DNA of 64,000 nt from an uncultured Erysipelotrichaceae bacterium. GTDB taxonomy: Bacteria > Bacillota_I > Bacilli_A > Erysipelotrichales > Erysipelotrichaceae. Both the position numbers and the translations under genes were made by a program. The DNA lies in assembly GCA_902793635.1 (NCBI GenBank), contig CADBEA010000002.1, positions 41,309 through 105,308 on the forward strand. The letters are read 5' to 3'. The notes under the pieces are model-generated. The model was not told the origin of the DNA, made no database searches, and saw only the letters and a program-made list of their open reading frames with translations. Shown here piece after piece: positions 8,870 to 17,801 of the stretch. Positions within the stretch are counted from its first letter, which is position 1. Every line of letters starts with the position of its first letter.

Positions 8870-9649
8870 ATGGGAAAGATAATTGCAATCGCCAATCAGA
8901 AAGGCGGTGTCGGTAAGACAACAACATCAATGAATCTGGCAGCTGGTCTGTCATATGTGAATAAAAGGGTGCTGTTGGTGGATTTTGATCCCCAGGGCAA
9001 TGCCACACATGGCATAGGTGCTAACAAGGTGGGCTATCACAAGACGGTGTATGACGTGCTGATGGGCACGGAATCCGTGGAGGACTGCAAAGTCACTTTG
9101 CAGATGCCGCCGCTCGATGTGCTTCCTTCGACAATTGACCTGTCCGGTGCGGATGTCGATATGGCATCGTATGAAATGGGCCGGGAAAAGCTGCTGAAGA
9201 ACAAGCTCGACGCGGTCCGTGATCAGTATGACTACATCATCATTGACTGTCCTCCGGCCCTTGGTCTGCTCAATACCAACGCTCTGACAGCTGCCGATAC
9301 CGTCATGATTCCGGTGCAGTGTGAATACTTTGCCCTGGAAGGTCTGACCCAGCTGCTCAGCACGATCCGTCTGGTACAGAAACTGTGGAATCCGAACCTT
9401 TCCATTGAAGGTGTTCTGCTGACGATGTTTGACGTCCGTACCAAACTGAGTGTCGAAGTCCAGCAGGAAGTTCGGAAATACTTCAAGGAAAAGGTTTACC
9501 GCTGCTATATTCCCCGTAACGTCAGGCTCTCTGAAGCACCGTCCCGGGAAGAATCCATTTTCGAATATGATACCCGCTCGGAAGGTGCCAAGGCATATGC
9601 CCAGCTGGTAAAGGAAGTCATCATGCAGAATGAAAGGCGGAGGAAGTAA
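8870..9649 (+). CDS. soj: Chromosome partitioning ATPase Soj/ParA
   Basis: Deviant Walker ATPase that works with ParB on origin segregation and regulates DnaA in Bacillus. 259 aa. The deviant Walker A (QKGGVGKTTTSMNLA) is near residue 10. Switch motifs are VDFDPQGNATHG and DYIIIDCPPALGLLNTNAL. There is no N-terminal HTH, as in chromosomal type Ib ParA. Its TAA overlaps the ATG of parB by 1 nt (9649), indicating coupled translation. Confidence 0.96.
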   Translation: MGKIIAIANQKGGVGKTTTSMNLAAGLSYVNKRVLLVDFDPQGNATHGIGANKVGYHKTVYDVLMGTESVEDCKVTLQMPPLDVLPSTIDLSGADVDMASYEMGREKLLKNKLDAVRDQYDYIIIDCPPALGLLNTNALTAADTVMIPVQCEYFALEGLTQLLSTIRLVQKLWNPNLSIEGVLLTMFDVRTKLSVEVQQEVRKYFKEKVYRCYIPRNVRLSEAPSREESIFEYDTRSEGAKAYAQLVKEVIMQNERRRK

Positions 9650-10548
9650 TGGCCGAGAAGAAGAATCGTTCCGGACTTGGCGGCAGAGGCCTGGATGCCA
9701 TTTTCGGAACCAACGTGGAACAGTTCCTGGACGAGATCCAGAATAATAAGACAGAAGGCAGCGGCCGCCGGGAAGTACAGATCCCGATCCGCGAGATCCG
9801 TCCCAATCCCTACCAGCCGCGTAAGGAATTTGATCAGGCCGCATTGAACGAACTGGCAGATTCCATCCGCACCCATGGTATCTTCACACCGCTGCTGGTG
9901 CGCAAGAGCGTTCAGGGTTATGTACTGATCACCGGTGAAAGACGTTTAAGAGCGGCGGAAATCGCCGGTCTGACAGAAGTTCCGGCGATTGAAGTGGACT
10001 TCACGGACGAAGAGATGATGGAAATCGCCATCCTCGAAAATGTCCAGCGTGAAGACCTGAACCCGATCGAAGAAGCGACAGCTTATGAATCACTGGTCAA
10101 GAAGCTCGGCTACACCCAGGAAAAACTGGCTGAGCGGGTCGGCAAGAGCCGTGAATACTGCGCCAATATCATGCGTCTTCTGAAGCTTCCTTCTGAAGTT
10201 CAGAAACTGGTCGTGGAAAAGAAACTGACAATGAGCCATGTCAGACCGCTTCTCAGTCTCGGTGATGAAGACCAGATCTACGAAGCAGCCCGCCAGGTCA
10301 TGAAGAACAAGATGTCGGTGCGTGAAGTGGAAGCGTATGTCCATGAACTGGCCGGCACGGAAGTCAAACCGAAGCCGAAGAAAAAGACCGAGACCAAAGA
10401 TCCCTGGATCAGAGATCTTGAACAGCGTATGCAGGAAAAACTTGGCACCCGTGTCAATATTTCCGGCAAACAGCTGCAGATTTCTTACTCGGATACTGAC
10501 GATCTGAACCGGATCCTGGAAATCATCGGCTGTATCAGTGAAGACTGA
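9649..10548 (+). CDS. parB: Chromosome partitioning protein ParB/Spo0J
   Basis: Binds parS sites, spreads as a CTP clamp and loads SMC. 299 aa. The N-terminal Soj-interacting segment (NRSGLGGRGLDAIFGTN) is typical. The CTPase/ParB core (IRPNPYQPRKEFD, ITGERRLRAAEIAG, ENVQREDLNPIEEA) is followed by the HTH (TQEKLAERVGKSREYCANIM) and a C-terminal dimer domain (RMQEKLGTRVNISGKQLQI). It is paralogous to the noc gene just upstream. I saw no convincing parS palindrome in the window by eye. Confidence 0.96.
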   Translation: MAEKKNRSGLGGRGLDAIFGTNVEQFLDEIQNNKTEGSGRREVQIPIREIRPNPYQPRKEFDQAALNELADSIRTHGIFTPLLVRKSVQGYVLITGERRLRAAEIAGLTEVPAIEVDFTDEEMMEIAILENVQREDLNPIEEATAYESLVKKLGYTQEKLAERVGKSREYCANIMRLLKLPSEVQKLVVEKKLTMSHVRPLLSLGDEDQIYEAARQVMKNKMSVREVEAYVHELAGTEVKPKPKKKTETKDPWIRDLEQRMQEKLGTRVNISGKQLQISYSDTDDLNRILEIIGCISED

Positions 10549-10560
10549 ATAAACAACCAA

Positions 10561-10610
10561 AAAGGCAGTGAATCTATCGGATGATGAACCGGTAATTCAC
10601 TGCCTTTTGT
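10561..10610. terminator. Bidirectional terminator between parB and the MoaE-like gene
   Basis: Perfect 13-bp stem AAAGGCAGTGAAT (10561-10573) / 10595-10607, 21-nt loop, flanked by A and T runs. It serves the converging genes on both strands. Confidence 0.85.
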
Positions 10611-10613
10611 ATT

Positions 10614-11021
10614 TCAGTATATTTCTTCTTCAATGACACATTCGTTTTTGATGCGGCCGACAAGATACTGCAGACCGTCAATGACCCTCGGACGGATATC
10701 GCCGCCGATCTGCACCAGCATGATCGTATCGCCCAGCTCCAGAAGTCCGTCTGCCAGCCAGACCCGCAGCCAGTAAATACCCGGCATTTTCATGGTTTCT
10801 TCAATGACGTCATTGACTTTGTCTTCATCATAGGAAAAGCGCATGCCCGAAACATTGCGGGTGTTTTCTTCGCCATAGCGGACTTTCGCCTTGGCGGATT
10901 TGCGGACAATACCGGTATGGGTCAGATACATACCGACATTTTCCGCGTTCGGATCAGCTTTGGCTTCTTTCAGCCAGGCATCGAGTGAGGGGCACTCAGC
11001 TGTTTTGATCAGATGGGTCAT
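10614..11021 (-). CDS. MoaE-like protein, probably not a functional molybdopterin synthase
   Basis: The 135 aa resemble the large subunit of molybdopterin synthase. The segment RVWLADGLLELGDTIMLVQI, followed by about 30 residues to the end, has the spacing of the MoaE core ('HR-G-L-GE--V-V-----HR---F------LK---PIWKKE'). The histidine/arginine positions and the terminal lysine pair are not conserved; the end reads NECVIEEEIY. No other molybdenum-cofactor gene is in the window. The start at 11021 is chosen because GGGAGG lies 8 nt before it. A longer reading from 11063 has no such site. A different, unknown role is likely. Confidence 0.65.
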   Translation of the reverse strand: MTHLIKTAECPSLDAWLKEAKADPNAENVGMYLTHTGIVRKSAKAKVRYGEENTRNVSGMRFSYDEDKVNDVIEETMKMPGIYWLRVWLADGLLELGDTIMLVQIGGDIRPRVIDGLQYLVGRIKNECVIEEEIY

Positions 11022-11158
11022 GATGATGTCCTCCCGGAACCTTCTTCTGTATTTAATATACACAAAAATGATGGGGAAACAGGAAATCCTGCCTGAAACA
11101 TGACAGTCCTTTTATGCCATAATGATAGTAACCATCATTAATGGAGGAAATATCATTT

Positions 11159-12856
11159 ATGGAAGCTAGACAACGCTATGAAGAATGGCTGAAGAACATG
11201 AGTTCAAGAAGTCCTCTGTATCAGGATCTGATTCAGATAAATGAAAGTGACAGCGACGATATTGAAGACAGATTTTATCAATATCTGTCTTTCGGAACAG
11301 CCGGCCTGCGCGGCAAGATCGGTGCCGGTACAAACCGCATGAATTTCTATATGGTCGGCAAAGCGACCCAGGGTATTGCGAATTTCATTAAGAAGCACGG
11401 CCAGGAGGCGATGGACAGAGGCGTGGTCATTGCCCATGATCCGCGTCACTTCTCCAAGGAATTCTCCCAGTTCGCAGCCGGTATTTTCGCCGCTGCCGGA
11501 ATCAAGGCATATATCTTCCCGGATCTCAGGCCGACCCCGGAACTGGCTTATATGATTCTCAAGCTGCATACCATCAGCGGCATCAATATCACCGCCTCCC
11601 ATAATCCGAAGGACTATAACGGTTATAAGGCATACTGGGAAGATGGCTGCCAGGTTTCCAGCAAAATCGCTGACGGCATGCTGGAGGAAATCGAAAAGGT
11701 AGACCTCTGGTCGGATATCAATTACATGCCGCTGCAGCTGGCTCTGGATGAAGGAAAGGTTATCGTGCTCGGTGATGAATATGACCGTGACTATCTGGAC
11801 CACATTGAAAGCCTGGCGATCCATGAAGGTGATGAGCTGGATCTGGATATCCCGCTTGTCTATACACCGCTGAACGGCTGCGGTGCCATTCCGTTTGCCA
11901 GAATGATGGAAGACCGAGGCTTTACCAACTGGCATATCGTGGAAGAACAGAGAGAACCGGATCCGGACTTCACAACAGTCGGCTATCCGAATCCGGAAGA
12001 TCCAAAAGCCTTCCGTCTCAGTGAGGAACTGGGCCGCAAGGTCGGTGCCGAGCTGCTGATGGCGACCGATCCTGATGCGGACCGTTTCGCGATCGAACTG
12101 AAGGACGACGAAGGCAACTATATTCCGCTGAACGGTAACCAGACAGGTTACCTGCTGGTCAACTATATCCTGGAAGGACATAAGGATGCCGGAACCCTGC
12201 CGGAAAAGGGTGCCATGATCAAATCGATCGTCACATCCACGATGAGTTCGGAAATGGCGAAAGCATATGGTGTGAAAATGTTCGAAACATTGACCGGCTT
12301 CAAGAATATCTGCGGCCGTATTCCTTCCCTGCAGGCAGAAGGCTATACCTGTCTGTTCGGCTATGAAGAATCTGTCGGTTACGCAGCCAGTCCCCTGATC
12401 CGTGACAAAGACGGTATCAGTGCCGGCATGCTGGTGGCGGAAGCGGCTGCCTATAACCGCAAACAGGGCAAGACTTTATGGAACGTCCTGCAGGAACTGT
12501 ATCAGAAATACGGATACTGGGCAGAAGACGAACCGAACCTGATCCTGGAAGGCATTGCCGGTGCCCAGCGAATCAGCCGCATGATGACCTATGTCAGAAA
12601 TCATCTGCCGCAGGAAGTCGCCGGCGCCAGAGTGACAAAGATCATTGATTACCGGGAAGGATATAAAGATATCCCGCCGAGCAATGTTCTGCGTTTCTTC
12701 CTGGACAACAACAGCTGGTTTGCCATCCGTCCGTCGGGTACCGAACCGAAGATCAAATTCTATTTCTATACAAAACAGGACAGCGCCGAAAAAGCGAAGG
12801 AAGTCAACGCTGCCATCAAAGCCGATATTATGGAAATGATCAACGCAGTCGAGTGA
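11159..12856 (+). CDS. pgcA: Phosphoglucomutase/phosphomannomutase
   Basis: Alpha-D-phosphohexomutase interconverting hexose-1- and -6-phosphates for polysaccharide and lipid precursors. 565 aa. The phosphoserine loop (INITASHNPKDYNGYKAYW), the metal-binding loop (ATDPDADRFAIEL), the sugar-binding loop (FGYEESVGY) and the phosphate-binding RPSGTEPKIKFY are all present. The ATG at 11159 follows GGAGGAAA with good spacing. An earlier ATG at 11141 is part of that ribosome site. An extended -10-like TGCCATAAT is at 11115-11123. Confidence 0.95.
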   Translation: MEARQRYEEWLKNMSSRSPLYQDLIQINESDSDDIEDRFYQYLSFGTAGLRGKIGAGTNRMNFYMVGKATQGIANFIKKHGQEAMDRGVVIAHDPRHFSKEFSQFAAGIFAAAGIKAYIFPDLRPTPELAYMILKLHTISGINITASHNPKDYNGYKAYWEDGCQVSSKIADGMLEEIEKVDLWSDINYMPLQLALDEGKVIVLGDEYDRDYLDHIESLAIHEGDELDLDIPLVYTPLNGCGAIPFARMMEDRGFTNWHIVEEQREPDPDFTTVGYPNPEDPKAFRLSEELGRKVGAELLMATDPDADRFAIELKDDEGNYIPLNGNQTGYLLVNYILEGHKDAGTLPEKGAMIKSIVTSTMSSEMAKAYGVKMFETLTGFKNICGRIPSLQAEGYTCLFGYEESVGYAASPLIRDKDGISAGMLVAEAAAYNRKQGKTLWNVLQELYQKYGYWAEDEPNLILEGIAGAQRISRMMTYVRNHLPQEVAGARVTKIIDYREGYKDIPPSNVLRFFLDNNSWFAIRPSGTEPKIKFYFYTKQDSAEKAKEVNAAIKADIMEMINAVE

Positions 12857-12874
12857 AAAAACATGCGTTCATGA

Positions 12875-12883
12875 TGTTATAAT
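12875..12883 (+). promoter_or_regulatory. Extended -10 promoter
   Basis: TGTTATAAT (TGnTATAAT) about 42 nt before the start of the zinc-ribbon gene; no clear -35. Confidence 0.55.
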
Positions 12884-12924
12884 GGTAGAAATCATGGCAG
12901 ACGTGCCATAGGAAAGGGAAAATC

Positions 12925-14451
12925 ATGTTTTGTTCTAATTGCGGACAGCTGCTGAAAGAAGGCAGTAAGTTTTGTTCTAACTGCGGCGCCAAAGTTGCCC
13001 CGCCAGTCTTTACAGTTCCTGCTGAAACGGAAGAACCGGTTGCGGTAGAACCTGCCGCTGAACCGGAAGTTGTCAGAACCGCGGAAGTTCCGGAAGTTGA
13101 TCCGGAGCCCGTACAAACAGAAACAATCATTGAAGAACCTGTGGTCAGTGAACCGGAACCGGTCGCTGAAGAGCCTGTTGAAGTGCCGGCTGAAGAGTCG
13201 GTAACAGAACCGGTCACACCGGCTGTTGAAGAACCGGCACCGGAAGTCACCGCTCCGGAACCTGAACCGGTCAAGGTGACGGAAACACCGCCGGAACCGG
13301 AAAAAACACCGGAACCAAAAAAGAAAAAGCTGAGCCCGCTGGTCATTGCCGGTATTGTCCTGGCCCTGCTGGCCGCCTGCTTCGGTATTTACAACGTTCT
13401 GCCGTCGACCAAATACAACCGGGCGGTAAAGGCAGCCGAAACATTCTATGAACAAGGTAATTACGCATCAGCCGTAGAAGAATACATCAAAGCGCTGACG
13501 ATCCGTCCGCAGGATCCGGAGGTTTCCGAAGCCGCCAGTGAAGCTGTCATTAACAGATCAGCGGAACTGCTCGAAGACGGGGATGCGGAAGGCTCCCTGC
13601 AGATCCTTGAAAGAATGCTGCCGCTGATTGCGGAAGAATATACACCTTACATGAAAGAGATGGCAGCCGAAAGCTACCGGCAGATGTCGACAGAACTGCT
13701 TGATCTGGAAGACTTTGACAGTGCCATTGCCCTGCTGATGGAAGGTGCGGATAAGGGATACGATCTGGCCGATGATATCAGCGATGCGGAAAAACTCAAA
13801 GAGTATCAGGGCGTGAAGGAAAAAGAAGTCGCTTTCCTGAAGACGCTGGTTCCGCTGCTTGATGCGGAAGACTATGAAGGCGCGCTTGATGCCATCAATG
13901 GTCAGCTGGCTGATCTGAAGTTTGATTATCTCCAGTATGGCATGCCGAAACCGGTCATCACCGATGTTTCCGGATCGAAATACAAGAAGATCGGTCTCTA
14001 TCATGAAAACGAATATTTCACTGTTTATTACGGCGACTATGACGGAACTTCAAGAGACGGCACCGGCATTTATCTGCTTACGGATTCCGGCGGCATCTTT
14101 ACTCTGAAGTGCAGAACCTATGTTGTCGGTGATTGGGACAATGACGCTCCGAACGGCAATATGAGAGAAACCAAGAAGATCTACAGCGGTGACGAGCTGG
14201 TGATCGACCAGGTCAGGATCGGTCCGGTAACGGAAGGAATCTATAACGGTGACTTTGAAATCCTCAGAGACGGACAGTCATTCTACGGTTCCTATACCGA
14301 CGGCAAGATCAATGTCATTGATGAAACTGACCCGAACGGCGAAGCCAACCGTGTCACGATGTATAACAGCGATCATTCCCAGTGGCTGTACTACACGGAC
14401 GACGCTTCCTACAACAAGACGTTTGGTCTGATCGGCTGGGGCAGCCAGTAA
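12925..14451 (+). CDS. Zinc-ribbon membrane protein with Pro/Glu linker and TPR-like region
   Basis: 508 aa. A zinc ribbon comes first (CSNCG at residues 3-7 and CSNCG at 17-21). A long acidic Pro/Glu/Val linker follows (about 25-130), then a basic patch (KKKK) and one membrane helix at about 137-158. By the positive-inside rule the ribbon is cytoplasmic. Outside, residues 165-330 look like helical TPR-type repeats (YEQGNYASAVEEYIKAL). The last 150 residues contain repeated GxY/DGxY strands (YYGDYDGTSRDGTGIYLL) suggestive of a beta-repeat of the MORN type. Function unknown; a membrane-anchored sensing or scaffold role is possible. The ribosome site is AAAGGGA. Confidence 0.75.
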   Translation: MFCSNCGQLLKEGSKFCSNCGAKVAPPVFTVPAETEEPVAVEPAAEPEVVRTAEVPEVDPEPVQTETIIEEPVVSEPEPVAEEPVEVPAEESVTEPVTPAVEEPAPEVTAPEPEPVKVTETPPEPEKTPEPKKKKLSPLVIAGIVLALLAACFGIYNVLPSTKYNRAVKAAETFYEQGNYASAVEEYIKALTIRPQDPEVSEAASEAVINRSAELLEDGDAEGSLQILERMLPLIAEEYTPYMKEMAAESYRQMSTELLDLEDFDSAIALLMEGADKGYDLADDISDAEKLKEYQGVKEKEVAFLKTLVPLLDAEDYEGALDAINGQLADLKFDYLQYGMPKPVITDVSGSKYKKIGLYHENEYFTVYYGDYDGTSRDGTGIYLLTDSGGIFTLKCRTYVVGDWDNDAPNGNMRETKKIYSGDELVIDQVRIGPVTEGIYNGDFEILRDGQSFYGSYTDGKINVIDETDPNGEANRVTMYNSDHSQWLYYTDDASYNKTFGLIGWGSQ

Positions 14452-14464
14452 TCAATACATGCAG

Positions 14465-14494
14465 AAAACGTATTCTGAAAAGGATGCGTTTTTT
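14465..14494 (+). terminator. Intrinsic terminator
   Basis: 11-bp stem AAAACGTATTC / GGATGCGTTTT with two wobbles, 6-nt loop, and extra T residues. Confidence 0.75.
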
Positions 14495-14509
14495 ACGTGG
14501 GCGGAAATG

Positions 14510-14518
14510 TGATATGAT
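14510..14518 (+). promoter_or_regulatory. Extended -10 promoter
   Basis: TGATATGAT, about 35 nt before the ATG at 14554 and just after a terminator. Confidence 0.5.
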
Positions 14519-14553
14519 GCTCACAGACGTTTAAAAGATCGGGGGAGAAAGAA

Positions 14554-15084
14554 ATGGTAAAACGATATTATCAGGGACTTCTGTCATTATATTTCAGCGG
14601 ACCGATGACAATGCTGGCATTCATTGTCTTCGCCATTGCCTTTATCAACAACCGTAAACCGGAGTGGAATATGATTCCGGCGCTTGCCGTGGCAGCCGTC
14701 GTCCTGGCCGTCGTCATGTTCTTCTACTATAAAAACAAACTCGGCATCAGTAAGACACTGCACCATGTCGAGAATATCCAGGAATATGAAAAGGGCGGCA
14801 TGCTGGACAGGTCCTTCGTTCTGGAAGACAGGATCCTGGCGGGCATCGGCCTGAAGGTATCGGAACACAGCACATTGAATCTGCAGTCGGCTACAGCAAC
14901 GGAAAAAGGCCGGAAGGTGATCCTGCATATCGAAGGAAAGGATGACAGCTTCGACGTGCAGACGATCGATCGCGCCGAAGCGGAACGCTTCGCCGCATAC
15001 CTGCGGAAAAACAATCCGCAGATCGTTCTCAACGGCATCGAGCCGAAGGGAAACGGCACACTGAAAGAACTGAGCGCAGAGTAA
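14554..15084 (+). CDS. Small membrane protein of unknown function
   Basis: 176 aa that I do not recognise. Two membrane helices lie in the first 70 residues (MTMLAFIVFAIAFINN; IPALAVAAVVLAVVMFFYY). A soluble C-terminal domain of about 110 residues follows and looks like a small mixed alpha/beta domain ending in a charged tail. A GGGGGAGA ribosome site and its own promoter suggest a single-gene unit. The 3' end shares a terminator with the helicase on the other strand. Confidence 0.7.
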   Translation: MVKRYYQGLLSLYFSGPMTMLAFIVFAIAFINNRKPEWNMIPALAVAAVVLAVVMFFYYKNKLGISKTLHHVENIQEYEKGGMLDRSFVLEDRILAGIGLKVSEHSTLNLQSATATEKGRKVILHIEGKDDSFDVQTIDRAEAERFAAYLRKNNPQIVLNGIEPKGNGTLKELSAE

Positions 15085-15115
15085 AAATCAGACAGCTTAC
15101 AGCTGCCTGATTTTT
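15083..15115. terminator. Bidirectional terminator
   Basis: Stem AAAAATCAG (15083-15091) / CTGATTTTT (15107-15115), one mismatch, then CAGC/GCTG around a 5-nt loop. It lies between converging genes and overlaps both 3' ends. Confidence 0.85.
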
Positions 15116-16431
15116 CGTTTCTTTCCTTTGATCATGATTTCCTGCAGTTCGATCGGTTCCAGCAGGATCACTGTGCTGTCGTGATCGCGGATGACAATGC
15201 GGCCGATCTTTTCAAACGGCAGTAACTGGGAAAAGGCACCGGCGATATCCTTTGGCCGCAGTTTGTCGTCTTTGCCGGCATTGATCCGCAATGTGATGAC
15301 ATCAGCCGTCGGTTCTTCCTCTTTTGACAAAGGTGCCGTCAGGTCATAGGGATTCCCGCTTTCTTTTTGCAGCGGTTCAGCTGTCTGCATGATTTCCTGT
15401 ATGAGTGGAAGATCTGCTTCGCTTTTACGGATCAACAGGATGCTGGTGCCGGTCTGGCCCTGGTGGCCGCTTCTTCCCGAGCGGTGAATCAATGTTTCCG
15501 TATCCGTCGGCAGATCATAATGAATACTGTGGGTAAGATTGTTGATATCGAGACCGCGGGAAGCGGCATCGGTCGCAATCAGAATACGGATCTCTCCGGC
15601 TTTGAAACGGCGGATCATGCGCATTCTTGTCTTCTCGTCCTGCCAGGCGGAAAAGGCTTCCGCAAGATATCCGAGCTTTTTCAGCTTCGCGGCTATTGTT
15701 TCGGTATCAGAGCGGTGATTGACAAAGACGACAGCGGATTCGACCGGCTGTTCTTTCAGGATCTGCAGAAGAGATGCGAATGGATCTTCGGTGATCAGAT
15801 AAAAGGAAGTGATACGTTCACTGACAGCCGTCTGATCCAGGATGATTTCCTGATACGGATCTTTCATAAAGGACCGTACTGTATCGTTGATCGTCGCTGA
15901 GAAACAGACGATCTGATAAGGCTGGCTGATATATGTGAGAATCTTCTGAAACTCCTGCATCTGACCGGTCGCGAAGATCAGATCGGCTTCATCAGCGATC
16001 AAAATCTTCAGTGCGGAAAGATCCAGCAGTTCATTTTCCAGCATATAGAGAATCCGGCCGGGTGTGCCGATGATGATCTGCGGATAGCGTTTCAGTTCCG
16101 CTGCCTGTTCCTTCGGCTCCACACCGCCGATCAACAAAGCAGTATGAACGGAAAGCCGCGAGGACAGCAGATCGGCGCTTTCTCTGATCTGCAAAGCCAG
16201 TTCTCTTGTCGGAGCAATGATCAGGGCATAACCGGCATCTTCAAATGGCCGGCACTGTTCGAGAATGGCCAGCAGATAGGCAGCCGTTTTACCGGCGCCG
16301 GTTTCCGCCTGAACCATCAGGTTTTCATGGGCCAGGATATGCGGGATGGTTTCTCTCTGGACCGGCTTTAACGGCAGCCAGTTCAGATCTTCCAATACAC
16401 TTGTCAGTTCTTTTTTCAGATGGATTTCCAT
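15097..16431 (-). CDS. DEAD-box RNA helicase
   Basis: 444 aa ATP-dependent RNA helicase. Motifs in order: Q-like (PLKPVQRETI), I (AETGAGKT), Ia (APTRELALQI), II (ADEADLI), III (FSATI), IV-V (VVFVNHRSDTE, LIATDAASRGLDI) and VI (HRSGRSGHQGQ). A short C-terminal RNA-binding-like domain follows (LRINAGKDDKLRPKDIAGAF), as in DbpA/CshA relatives. It is likely involved in ribosome assembly or RNA decay. There is no ribosome site before the ATG. A TATGAT lies 6 nt upstream, so the mRNA may be leaderless. Confidence 0.93.
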   Translation of the reverse strand: MEIHLKKELTSVLEDLNWLPLKPVQRETIPHILAHENLMVQAETGAGKTAAYLLAILEQCRPFEDAGYALIIAPTRELALQIRESADLLSSRLSVHTALLIGGVEPKEQAAELKRYPQIIIGTPGRILYMLENELLDLSALKILIADEADLIFATGQMQEFQKILTYISQPYQIVCFSATINDTVRSFMKDPYQEIILDQTAVSERITSFYLITEDPFASLLQILKEQPVESAVVFVNHRSDTETIAAKLKKLGYLAEAFSAWQDEKTRMRMIRRFKAGEIRILIATDAASRGLDINNLTHSIHYDLPTDTETLIHRSGRSGHQGQTGTSILLIRKSEADLPLIQEIMQTAEPLQKESGNPYDLTAPLSKEEEPTADVITLRINAGKDDKLRPKDIAGAFSQLLPFEKIGRIVIRDHDSTVILLEPIELQEIMIKGKKRKIRQL

Positions 16432-16474
16432 GTGGATATCATAGCACTTTCTGTTTTATGTTAAACTTACAGAG
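16432..16474. promoter_or_regulatory. Compact divergent promoter region, both mRNAs possibly leaderless
   Basis: Only 43 bp separate the divergent start codons. Towards the helicase (- strand) TATGAT is followed by 6 nt and then ATG. Towards mnmE (+) TAAACT (16462-16467) is followed by 7 nt and then ATG. Neither gene has a GGAGG-like site; -35 matches are poor. Confidence 0.4.
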
Positions 16475-17800
16475 ATGAACCAGGAAACGATTGCGGCTAT
16501 TTCAACTGCCGATGCCATGGGTGCGATCTCGGTGATCCGCATCAGCGGCGATGATACCTTTGCGGTGCTGAACAGACTGACCGGAAAGGATTTTTCCGAT
16601 GCCAAAGGATATACCATTCATTATGCGACCGTCTATGATCAGAAAGAGCCGGTCGACGAGGTACTGATCAGTATTTTCCGTGCGCCGAAATCCTATACCG
16701 GCGAAGATTCTGCGGAGATCAACTGTCATGGCGGTGTTTATATTACCAGAAGAGTTCTGCGTCTGGTGCTGGGCAGCGGTGCCCGGCTGGCCCGTCGCGG
16801 TGAATTTACCGAACGGGCATTTCTGAACGGTAAGATGGATCTCTCTCAGGCGGAGGCGGTCAATGATCTGATTACCGCAAGGGATGCGCTGAACGCCCGC
16901 AGTGCCGTGCATTCGCTGAAAGGTTCCGTCACCCGGCTGATCGCGCCGCTGGAAGAAGAGCTGACGCAGATCATTGCCAATATCGAAGTCAATATCGACT
17001 ATCCGGAATATGACGATGTCCGCCAGCTGACGGAAGAAGAGATCCTGCCGGCCACCCGCAAATGGGCTGCTGAGATTCGGCAGATCATTGAAACAGCAGA
17101 ACAGGCTGTCCAGGTGCGTGATGGCATAGATACTGTCATTCTCGGCCGGCCGAACGTCGGCAAGTCCTCGCTTCTGAATGCCTTGCTGGAAGAAGACAAG
17201 GCAATCGTCACGGATATTGCCGGCACGACCCGCGATCTGGTCGAAGGCAGTGTGCGGCTGGGCGGTATGACATTGAATCTGATCGATACCGCCGGTATCC
17301 GGGAAAGTTCGGATGTGGTGGAAAAGATCGGTATTGAGCGGTCACTGGCGGCGGTGGAAAAAGCTGAGCTGGTCATTCTGGTTCTGGATGCGTCCAGCGA
17401 ACCGAACGAAGAAGATGAACGCCTTCTGGAACTGACAAAAGACAAGGAACGGATCATCGTCTACAACAAGAGCGATCTGAATGAAGATGTGGAAGGTCTG
17501 TCCATTTCCGCCATTCACAATCAGATCGGCGATCTGGTGGACGAGATCAGAAGACGTTATGAAAAAGGTCTGAAGCTGGCCAATACCGACACGCTGAACA
17601 ACGAAAGACAGATTGGTCTGGCCATGCGGGCGGAACAGGCGATGCAGGATGCGATTGCGTCGCTGGAAGCTGGCATGGAACTGGATATCGTGACGATCGA
17701 TCTGGAAAACAGCTGGACCGCTTTAAAGGAAATCACAGGAAAGGCAGGCAAGGAAGACCTTCTCGATGAGATCTTCTCCCGTTTCTGCCTGGGCAAATAA
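16475..17800 (+). CDS. mnmE: tRNA modification GTPase MnmE (TrmE/ThdF)
   Basis: GTPase partner of MnmG in U34 modification. 441 aa. The N-terminal folate-binding domain (ETIAAISTADAMGAISVIRI), the G1 motif (GRPNVGKSSLLN), G2/G3 (AGTTRD, DTAGIRE), G4 (NKSD) and the C-terminal catalytic FCLGK (usually CIGK; the cysteine is kept) are visible. It heads an operon whose members overlap by a few bases: tatD, rnmV, ksgA, ispE, glmU. The start matches the family N-terminus exactly, yet has no ribosome site. Confidence 0.96.
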   Translation: MNQETIAAISTADAMGAISVIRISGDDTFAVLNRLTGKDFSDAKGYTIHYATVYDQKEPVDEVLISIFRAPKSYTGEDSAEINCHGGVYITRRVLRLVLGSGARLARRGEFTERAFLNGKMDLSQAEAVNDLITARDALNARSAVHSLKGSVTRLIAPLEEELTQIIANIEVNIDYPEYDDVRQLTEEEILPATRKWAAEIRQIIETAEQAVQVRDGIDTVILGRPNVGKSSLLNALLEEDKAIVTDIAGTTRDLVEGSVRLGGMTLNLIDTAGIRESSDVVEKIGIERSLAAVEKAELVILVLDASSEPNEEDERLLELTKDKERIIVYNKSDLNEDVEGLSISAIHNQIGDLVDEIRRRYEKGLKLANTDTLNNERQIGLAMRAEQAMQDAIASLEAGMELDIVTIDLENSWTALKEITGKAGKEDLLDEIFSRFCLGK

Positions 17801-17801
17801 T

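Noticed and set aside
12840..13455. Ser/Thr/Gly-rich and Arg/Phe-rich - strand frames
   Set aside because: Complement of the Pro/Glu repeat linker of the zinc-ribbon protein, not genes.
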